DNA from: Bacteroidota bacterium
GTDB taxonomy: Bacteria > Bacteroidota > Bacteroidia > Cytophagales > Cyclobacteriaceae
Direction of reading: 5' to 3'
Length of the DNA stretch: 64,000 nt
NCBI GenBank assembly: GCA_016191555.1
Contig: JACPVX010000017.1
Coordinates: 1-64,000, forward strand
The notes under the pieces were generated by a model. That model ran no database searches. It saw nothing but the letters and a program-made list of their open reading frames with translations, and had not been told where the DNA came from. Both the position numbers and the translations under genes were made by a program. Below are positions 59,184 through 64,000 of this stretch, one piece after another; the stretch's first letter is position 1, and every line of letters starts with the position of its first letter.

Positions 59184-59315
59184 TTAATCTTTCTTCTCAG
59201 CCTTCTTTTCTTTCAAGTAGTCTACATAGCCCATGGCTGCAGCGAATCCAATGATTACAGCCAGAATGATCACAAAAAGATTGGCGCCATCGCCCACGTT
59301 TTGATTGAAGAACAT
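59184..59315 (-). CDS. Small single-pass membrane protein (43 aa)
   Basis: ATG at 59315 opens 43 codons. The product has a short polar start (MFFNQNVGDGA), one membrane helix (NLFVIILAVIIGFAAAMGYV) and a charged tail (DYLKEKKAEKKD). The sharp hydrophobic/charged division and conserved-looking start make it more than random. It resembles small subunits or regulators of membrane complexes, but no family is recognised. It is convergent with metZ, and its own upstream neighbour is the HD gene 74 bp away on the same strand. Confidence 0.6.
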   Translation of the reverse strand: MFFNQNVGDGANLFVIILAVIIGFAAAMGYVDYLKEKKAEKKD

Positions 59316-59389
59316 ATCGTAGTAATTAGTTCGTCAAAGATAGGGGGAAACCTGAAACTAGAAAACGGATGGGAGTGAAAAATGAAATG

Positions 59390-59929
59390 TTATATGCCTA
59401 ATTCGGATCTGTTTTTTCGCAAAACCTCGATGATGAAGGTAATATGATCGGCTAGATCAACCCCCAGTAGTTCCACACCCTTATAAACTTCTTCGCGATC
59501 AACTTTTGCTGCAAACCCCTTGTCTTTCAGTTTTTTAATCACCGATTTGGTTTCCAACGAAGCAATGCCGTCCGGTCGAACCTGACAGCACGCCACAATA
59601 AATCCGGTGAGCTCATCGCAGGCGAGCAGTGCTTTATCTAGCGAATTAGTGTACGGCACATTCCATTTAGTATAATGTGCGGAAATTGCGTGTGCTATTT
59701 TCTCTTCGCCCAATTGGCGCAATTGCTCAACAATGATGTGGGGGTGCTGATCGGGAAATGCCTCGTAGTCGGCATCATGCAAAAGGCCTGTAATCGACCA
59801 CTCTTCTTTATTCTCACCCAGCTTTTCTGCATAGGCTTCCATGACCAGTTCCACCGTGCGCATATGACGGAGCAAGCTCTGCCCTTTAGTCATTGAGTGG
59901 AGAATCTTTTCAGCCTCTTCGTGCCTCAT
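59390..59929 (-). CDS. HD-domain putative phosphohydrolase
   Basis: A 179-residue cytoplasmic protein. The metal-binding HD motif is His51-Asp52 in TGLLHDADYE, with His22 in LLRHMRTV and His62/64 in DQHPHI as likely further ligands. HD proteins hydrolyse phosphate esters such as nucleotides or (p)ppGpp-like molecules; the substrate is not evident, and the synthetase partner domain of Rel/Spo proteins is absent. Its start overlaps the stop of the TPR membrane protein by 4 bp, so the two are translationally coupled. Confidence 0.85.
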   Translation of the reverse strand: MRHEEAEKILHSMTKGQSLLRHMRTVELVMEAYAEKLGENKEEWSITGLLHDADYEAFPDQHPHIIVEQLRQLGEEKIAHAISAHYTKWNVPYTNSLDKALLACDELTGFIVACCQVRPDGIASLETKSVIKKLKDKGFAAKVDREEVYKGVELLGVDLADHITFIIEVLRKNRSELGI

Positions 59930-61065
59930 GAACGAGTGCCTTTTCGCTTAGTGATGTACACGTTAACCACGGCAAATCCAGCTACAGCCGCTAAAATGAT
60001 CAACGTGATAATCATACGCGTATTTTTTAGTTGCAGCGATGTCATCTCCTCTTGACTTTTCAAACGTTCTACCTCCTTTTCTTTCTCTTGCAGATCCAGC
60101 ACAATTTCCATCTGAGCGATTTTGCGCGTACTTTCTTCGCTATTAAGTTTTTCCTTGGCTTGATCGTACAGAACTAGCGTTTCATAGGCTTCGCGCATCT
60201 TACCTTGCTTTGAATAATTAAAGGCAAGGCTTTTTAAAATGGCGGGTTCAAATACATACGCCTGCAATTGTTTGCTCAGCTTGGCTGCACTATCCAGATA
60301 GTGCTCGGCTTTCGTGCTTTGACCTTGGCGAGCAAAGACTTCACCCATGTTCGCCATAATGTTTAGCACGGTCATTTGGTTGTTTTCTTTCTTTGCCAAC
60401 GCAATCGCACGTTCATAGTAGTCAATGGCCTGTTTATAGTTGCCTTGCTTGTAATACAAATTGCCGATGTTGTTGAGAGGGTCAGAATATTGTTTGCCCA
60501 TCTTCTCACTCAGTTGAGATGCTTGCGTAAAATACTTCAGCGCTTGTTCGTAGAGCTGCAGTTCGCTGTGCAGACTTCCTAAATTATTCATCGCCACAAT
60601 TAGCTTGGGCTGGTCTTTCAATTCGGTGAAATGTTTGTAGGACTCCTCAAAATACTTCATTGCTTGCCCATAATCCTTCTTCATGGAGTAGATGGTGGCA
60701 ATGTTGCTTTTGATGGTGGCAATGCCGTCTTGGTTTTTGAGGTTGTCATAAATGCGCATGGAGATGAGGTAATACTCCAGCGATTTATCGAGCGCACCCT
60801 GGCTACGGTAAGCAACTCCTAAATTGTTATACGAGGCTGCCATGCCTTTTTTATCTTCAATTTCGGTAGCGAGTGTCAAAGCCTCGCGTGTGTAACCAAT
60901 AGCCTTAACGGGATCGGAATTAACGTACACCCGGAAAAGTTCATTGAGTGTCTTTACTTTTAGGTCGCCCTTGGCCGTTTTAAGCACATTTTCCAAACTA
61001 TCAGCCGGATTAGCAAAAGCGCCAAAGGATAGAAGCAAGAATAAAATAATGGGGTGTTTAGTCAT
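59926..61065 (-). CDS. TPR membrane protein ending just after its transmembrane helix
   Basis: A 379-residue protein with a signal peptide (cut near FGAFANP), about six tetratricopeptide repeats (AASYNNLGVAYRSQG, PLNNIGNLYYKQGNYKQAI), a coiled coil (LDLQEKEKEVERLKS) and one membrane helix (MIITLIILAAVAGFAVVNVYI). Only about eight basic residues follow. Related proteins, such as the kinase at 16.6 kb here, continue into a kinase or DNA-binding domain. The HD protein encoded next, with a 4-bp overlap, may supply the missing cytoplasmic output. Confidence 0.85.
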   Translation of the reverse strand: MTKHPIILFLLLSFGAFANPADSLENVLKTAKGDLKVKTLNELFRVYVNSDPVKAIGYTREALTLATEIEDKKGMAASYNNLGVAYRSQGALDKSLEYYLISMRIYDNLKNQDGIATIKSNIATIYSMKKDYGQAMKYFEESYKHFTELKDQPKLIVAMNNLGSLHSELQLYEQALKYFTQASQLSEKMGKQYSDPLNNIGNLYYKQGNYKQAIDYYERAIALAKKENNQMTVLNIMANMGEVFARQGQSTKAEHYLDSAAKLSKQLQAYVFEPAILKSLAFNYSKQGKMREAYETLVLYDQAKEKLNSEESTRKIAQMEIVLDLQEKEKEVERLKSQEEMTSLQLKNTRMIITLIILAAVAGFAVVNVYITKRKGTRS

Positions 61066-61162
61066 AAGTGGTTACTTATGGCCGTAAAATTAAGACATTA
61101 TCGGCTAATAATAGAATCTTAGACAAACGGGTTTTAGAATCGGAAACTCATCGGTATTTGCG

Positions 61163-61170
61163 TAAATTTG
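61163..61170 (+). promoter_or_regulatory. -7 box of the toxin-antitoxin operon
   Basis: TAAATTTG is an exact TAnnTTTG match, 18 bases before the antitoxin ATG. The alternative TTG start lies inside this box and is therefore unlikely. Confidence 0.5.
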
Positions 61171-61188
61171 GTTATAAATTTTAAAGCT

Positions 61189-61434
61189 ATGAATATGGCT
61201 GTCAAAAAGGTAGAGTTGATAGAATGGCTTGTTCAATTGCAGGACGAAAACATGTTGAATCGGATAGAATTGTTAAAACAAGGCGCTGTTGAAGGTTATT
61301 ACAAATCCCGAATGCCAAAGAATGAGCTCGAATTGAAGAAGAAATTAGAAGAATCTGAACGAGACATCGAAGAAGGTAGAACTTATTCCCAACAAGAGGT
61401 AGAGAATCACTTTTTTTCAAAGTTCAAAAAGTGA
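61189..61434 (+). CDS. Putative antitoxin of a RelE/ParE-type pair
   Basis: An 81-residue, charged, mostly helical protein (KKVELIEWLVQLQDENMLNRIELL, in short segments, then ELELKKKLEESERDIEEGRTYSQQEVE). The C-terminal half, rich in Glu and ending in the SQQEVENHF motif, is typical of antitoxins that wrap around RelE-like toxins. A second Met two codons in (61195) is an equally good start. The stop codon overlaps the toxin GTG by 3 bp. Family assignment rests mainly on the neighbour. Confidence 0.75.
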   Translation: MNMAVKKVELIEWLVQLQDENMLNRIELLKQGAVEGYYKSRMPKNELELKKKLEESERDIEEGRTYSQQEVENHFFSKFKK

Positions 61435-61736
61435 AAGTGATATGGACTGAGGCAGCGATTGCTGATCTCGAAGTTGTTTATGATTTTTTGGCTGAAAAGT
61501 CCCCCAAAGCTGCTCAGCAAACAATTGAATCCATTTTAAAACGAACCGCTCAACTGGAATTGTTTCCTGAATCAGGCATAGTAGTTCAAAGTTTGACTAC
61601 GAGTGATAAGGTATATCGCATGTTGGTAGAAAGTAATTACAAAATTGTTTATCGGTTTCAATCTGAAACAATGGCTGTATTCATTGAAATAGTATTTGAT
61701 GCCCGCATGGACCCGGAGAAATTAGATTTGAAGTAA
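61431..61736 (+). CDS. RelE/ParE-family toxin
   Basis: A 101-residue protein with the RelE/ParE fold pattern: WTEAAIADLEVVYDFLAEKSP, then AAQQTIESILKRTAQLELFPESG, YRMLVESNYKIVYRF and a C-terminal FDARMDPEKL. ParE members poison gyrase and RelE members cleave mRNA at the ribosome; sequence alone does not decide which. It starts at GTG inside the antitoxin stop, the usual coupling that keeps toxin levels below antitoxin. No mobile-element marker is adjacent. Confidence 0.85.
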   Translation: MKVIWTEAAIADLEVVYDFLAEKSPKAAQQTIESILKRTAQLELFPESGIVVQSLTTSDKVYRMLVESNYKIVYRFQSETMAVFIEIVFDARMDPEKLDLK

Positions 61737-61786
61737 TCAGACAATTTACTACCTAAGCGGTACATTCTAATTGACACCTACTAGCT

Positions 61787-62278
61787 ATGAAGAAGTATAC
61801 TTTTGTTTTTGGCTTTCTTTTGATTTGGATTCCAGCTTTCGCTCAGAATAAAGAAGAACTTTCGGTGCGTCAGCCAATCGATCGGCTTTTTGCAGGAATG
61901 AGCGCAGGAGATAGTGCGATGGTTCACAGCGCTTTTGCCAAACAAGTTACCATGGCTACCATTGGTAAGGATAAAACGGGTCAGTCGTTCATCCGAAATG
62001 AATCGGGGATCGTTGATTTTTTAAAAGCAGTTGGTACTCCCCATCCTGAAACCTGGAATGAACCGATTTGGGATGTGAAGATTTCGATCGATGGCAATTT
62101 TGCGCAGGCATGGGCGAGTTATGCATTTTACATTGGCAAGAAATTCAGCCACTGTGGAGTTGATGCCTTTCATTTGTTTAAACAAGCGGATGGTCAATGG
62201 AAGATTTTCCATTTAGCGGATACCAGGCAGAAGGAGGGATGTAACATTCCCAAAGAAGTGAGCGATCGGTTTAAATAA
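61787..62278 (+). CDS. Secreted NTF2-like (SnoaL/DUF4440-type) protein
   Basis: A 163-residue protein with a signal peptide (cut after IPAFAQ) and an NTF2-like cone fold: PIDRLFAGMSAGDSAMVHSAF at the start and AQAWASYAFYIGKKFSHCGVDAF towards the end, where the conserved FHLFKQADGQWKIFHLADTR region closes the fold. Such domains bind small ligands or act as simple enzymes; no activity can be assigned. It follows the toxin gene but does not look linked to it. Confidence 0.82.
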   Translation: MKKYTFVFGFLLIWIPAFAQNKEELSVRQPIDRLFAGMSAGDSAMVHSAFAKQVTMATIGKDKTGQSFIRNESGIVDFLKAVGTPHPETWNEPIWDVKISIDGNFAQAWASYAFYIGKKFSHCGVDAFHLFKQADGQWKIFHLADTRQKEGCNIPKEVSDRFK

Positions 62279-62312
62279 TTTTTATTGATTTCAGACTTAA
62301 AGATAAACACTC

Positions 62313-62810
62313 ATGAAGCGACTCTTCATTTTAATCATCTTCGCTGCGGCAACGTATCCATGCTTGTCGCAAAACACCATGACTACGTTTATTCTGGTTC
62401 GCCATGCCGAAAAGATGGCAGATGGTTCGAAAGATCCGGAATTATCAGAAGCAGGAAAGAAGCGAGCCGAAGCATTATCGGTGCTATTGGCACAAACAAA
62501 ATTGGATGCTATCTACTCTACAAAATTCAAGCGCACCGAAATGACCGCTACACCTTTGGCTAAGTCACTTTCTCTTTCTATTCAAAACTATGATGGTGCC
62601 AAAATGGAAGAGATCGATGCGATGCTTCAAAAACATGCGGGTGGAACAGTGCTTGTTGTGGGGCATTCCAATACCACTCCAGCTATTGTCAATTACCTTA
62701 CGGGAAAATCAGAGTATAAAAACTTTGATGATGCGGATTACGGAAACCTGATAATCGTTTCTGTTGTCGAAAAGGGAAAACAGGTGAAGGTGACCTGGCT
62801 GCGCTATTAG
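62313..62810 (+). CDS. SixA/phosphoglycerate-mutase-type histidine phosphatase, secreted
   Basis: A 165-residue protein with a signal peptide (cut near YPCLSQ) and a histidine-phosphatase core. Arg30-His31 (LVRHAEK) is the phospho-histidine site and His118 (VVGHSN) the second catalytic His; Arg74 lies in KFKRTEMTA. The substrate is unknown; export argues against the SixA role in phosphorelays. Its stop overlaps the stop of the convergent lipoprotein gene by 4 bp, so the two transcripts must run into each other. Confidence 0.87.
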   Translation: MKRLFILIIFAAATYPCLSQNTMTTFILVRHAEKMADGSKDPELSEAGKKRAEALSVLLAQTKLDAIYSTKFKRTEMTATPLAKSLSLSIQNYDGAKMEEIDAMLQKHAGGTVLVVGHSNTTPAIVNYLTGKSEYKNFDDADYGNLIIVSVVEKGKQVKVTWLRY

Positions 62811-63223
62811 ATATTCTTTTTGTATTTCAGCAAAGTGCCCTTCACTTGCTGCCCTTTCTCATATTTCGTTTTACTTCCGAATATTCCCAAAAAGCCTCTA
62901 CGGCCACCGCCACCGGCTGCCGCACCACCGGTTGTGCTGCCGGTAGTAGTAAGTGAGATGTCATCGAATATAATGGCATCGGCACCTTTCTCTTGGGCGC
63001 GCTTCAATAGTTTTTGTTGAATCTTATCCGAGCTTTTTCTTGCCGACATTTCCAGCGTCACTTTCCCCATCACTTCATTGGGCTCCTTCACATCCGATTC
63101 ACGAAAATAGATATCTACATTTTGGGTGGGTGTATACGACCGACCATAGTAGATGATCTGGTTGCCACAACTGCTAAGGATCACGAGTAAAAACAGGAAG
63201 GGAAGAAACTTGAACTTCAACAT
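62807..63223 (-). CDS. Lipoprotein of unknown function
   Basis: A 138-residue protein with a lipoprotein signal (FLFLLVILSSC). The middle (VMGKVTLEMSARKSSDKIQQ, KRAQEKGADAIIFDDI) resembles domains in which a GADAI motif ends a helix, as in YbjQ-like proteins, but this is weak. A Gly-rich region (TTGGAAAGGGGRRGF) follows. I preferred the Met nine codons inside the longest frame because it gives a compact lipoprotein signal. The 3' end overlaps the convergent phosphatase gene. Confidence 0.65.
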   Translation of the reverse strand: MLKFKFLPFLFLLVILSSCGNQIIYYGRSYTPTQNVDIYFRESDVKEPNEVMGKVTLEMSARKSSDKIQQKLLKRAQEKGADAIIFDDISLTTTGSTTGGAAAGGGGRRGFLGIFGSKTKYEKGQQVKGTLLKYKKNI

Positions 63224-63278
63224 ATATGAATGCTTTCCGGAAAAATACAAACAAATTTCACGAAAGTGAATCTTTCGG

Positions 63279-63286
63279 TATCTTTG
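63279..63286 (+). promoter_or_regulatory. -7 box upstream of the short OmpA-like gene
   Basis: TATCTTTG is an exact TAnnTTTG match, 42 bases before the ATG. Confidence 0.45.
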
Positions 63287-63327
63287 ATAGAAGCACTCCT
63301 TACCTTTAGCATCAGCTACAGTTTATT

Positions 63328-63741
63328 ATGCGTTTTCTGAATGCCATCCTGATTTTGTTCGTATCGATTTCCTGCTTTGCCCAAAATCAAAACGAGGAAA
63401 TAAGAAAGAGCATTTATTTCAATGGAGGTAGCTATTACATTGATCAGGAACAAGCAAGCGATCTGGCCCATTGGCTCGATTCGATTCCCAACTTGTTGGA
63501 CAAATACGAGATTCAGTTGATCAGCCATACCGACCCAATCGGTGGCAAACGTTTCAATGAATGGCTATCCAAAATGCGAAATCAGGCCGTGTTCGATTTA
63601 TTACTTCAGAAGGACATCCCCGAGCGCATTATCCATCTGAAAAATTGGGCGTTTGAAAATCCAGTCTACTCCAACGACTCGCATCGTGGCCGGGCCATGA
63701 ACAGGCGTGTGGATGTAATTCTCTTTCCGCTGGTCTTTTGA
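63328..63741 (+). CDS. Short OmpA-like domain protein, secreted
   Basis: A 137-residue protein with a signal peptide (cut after ISCFAQ) followed by little more than a single OmpA-like domain. The recognisable parts are ISHTDPIGGKRFNEWLSKMRNQAVFDLLLQ, which corresponds to the HTDxxG...LSxxRA motif, and the C-terminal GRAMNRRVDVIL. The YFNGGSYYID segment takes the place of the usual IxFxxxSxxL strand. It would bind peptidoglycan from the periplasm. Confidence 0.8.
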   Translation: MRFLNAILILFVSISCFAQNQNEEIRKSIYFNGGSYYIDQEQASDLAHWLDSIPNLLDKYEIQLISHTDPIGGKRFNEWLSKMRNQAVFDLLLQKDIPERIIHLKNWAFENPVYSNDSHRGRAMNRRVDVILFPLVF

Positions 63742-63930
63742 CGGTTTCCGCCCAGAATTCCATTCCAACAATCATCCGCTTTCGGACACCTTTTTTCACA
63801 AGCGAACGCCTGAACTGCAACGAATATCGTTTTTTGCACGTCTAAGGCAGTAAATAACGATTGGCATATTATTCGCCAAGCAAGTGAGTAAAATACTGAC
63901 AACGGATCGAGTTCTACCTTAACCCTTTTT

Positions 63931-64000
63931 ATGATTCAACTCAAAAACATCGACAAGTACATTGATTCTCGGTTTCAGCGCACATTCATTTTGAAGGGAA
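63931..64000 (+). CDS. ABC transporter ATP-binding protein, N-terminal fragment
   Basis: Only the first 23 codons are in the window. They read MIQLKNIDKYIDSRFQRTFI followed by LKG, the usual start of an ABC ATPase of the MacB/LolD type, where an aromatic A-loop residue (Tyr9 or Phe15) precedes the LKG strand. The Walker motifs lie beyond the edge, so the assignment is by N-terminal pattern only. Confidence 0.55.
   Translation, partial: MIQLKNIDKYIDSRFQRTFILKG

Overview
The window looks like chromosomal housekeeping DNA from a Bacteroidota bacterium, most likely a Cytophagales member (the family is not resolvable from this sequence). Signs are a b558-type sdhC-sdhA-sdhB operon, DUF5686/carboxypeptidase-regulatory outer-membrane proteins, SprB repeats, a DUF6913 gene, TPR-fronted histidine kinases with a HDFRRP H-box, and many gene starts preceded by the Bacteroidota -7 box TAnnTTTG, some with TTTG about 19-21 bp upstream. 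No rRNA, tRNA, CRISPR array, prophage or insertion sequence was seen. Coding density is high and the longest stretch without a sizeable gene (about 490 bp before sdhC) holds a 41-codon membrane ORF, a terminator and a promoter.

Layout. 1-5 kb: the end of a YkgJ-type gene, then trxA and a large dnaE with a built-in proofreading exonuclease. 5.4-8.9 kb: sdhCAB. 9-14.8 kb, minus strand: gltA, then acyl-CoA-binding protein, rsmE, ligA, DUF6913, dapA. 14.9-16.4 kb: a prohibitin-like gene next to a channel-like membrane protein with a degenerate filter. 16.6-24.2 kb: TPR sensor kinase, a histone H1-like Lys/Ala protein, an M14 peptidase, a GDPD enzyme and a Tat-type dienelactone hydrolase. 24.2-31.5 kb: DUF2628 protein, mnmE, a manganese locus (mntR plus MntH fused to a universal stress domain), a glycosyltransferase, dapD and a DUF3108 protein. 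31.5-35.7 kb: response regulator and PAS kinase, mscL, 3-hydroxyacyl-CoA dehydrogenase and small envelope proteins. 35.9-40.7 kb: topoisomerase IV genes parE-parC. 40.8-48.8 kb: TonB receptor, a GC-rich structured intergenic element, OmpA protein, GH1 glycosidase, trmH, sanA-like gene and a DUF5686 protein. 48.9-52.2 kb: thrS-infC-rpmI-rplT. 52.3-57.9 kb: Uma2 protein, small membrane protein, ECF sigma factor with a membrane partner ending in a beta-barrel, a SprB/cytochrome lipoprotein, a sodium symporter and OsmC. 58-64 kb: metZ, HD and TPR proteins, a RelE/ParE-type toxin-antitoxin pair, small secreted proteins, and the first codons of an ABC transporter ATPase.

How the genes fit together. 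Replication and chromosome topology (dnaE, ligA, parE-parC), translation (thrS, infC, rpmI, rplT, rsmE, trmH, mnmE), the TCA cycle and respiration (gltA, sdhCAB), and lysine/cell-wall precursor synthesis (dapA, dapD) are all represented. The observations most worth a second look are: (1) topoisomerase IV subunit A carries two copies of QASLF in its tail, the same pentapeptide found at the sliding-clamp-binding position of DnaE in this window; (2) an A10 run just before that tail, where a one-base slip would replace it with a strongly basic one; (3) an ECF sigma gene overlapping a protein that appears to join a cytoplasmic anti-sigma-like segment, one membrane helix, a long linker and an outer-membrane barrel; and (4) an SPFH protein paired with a pseudo-channel.
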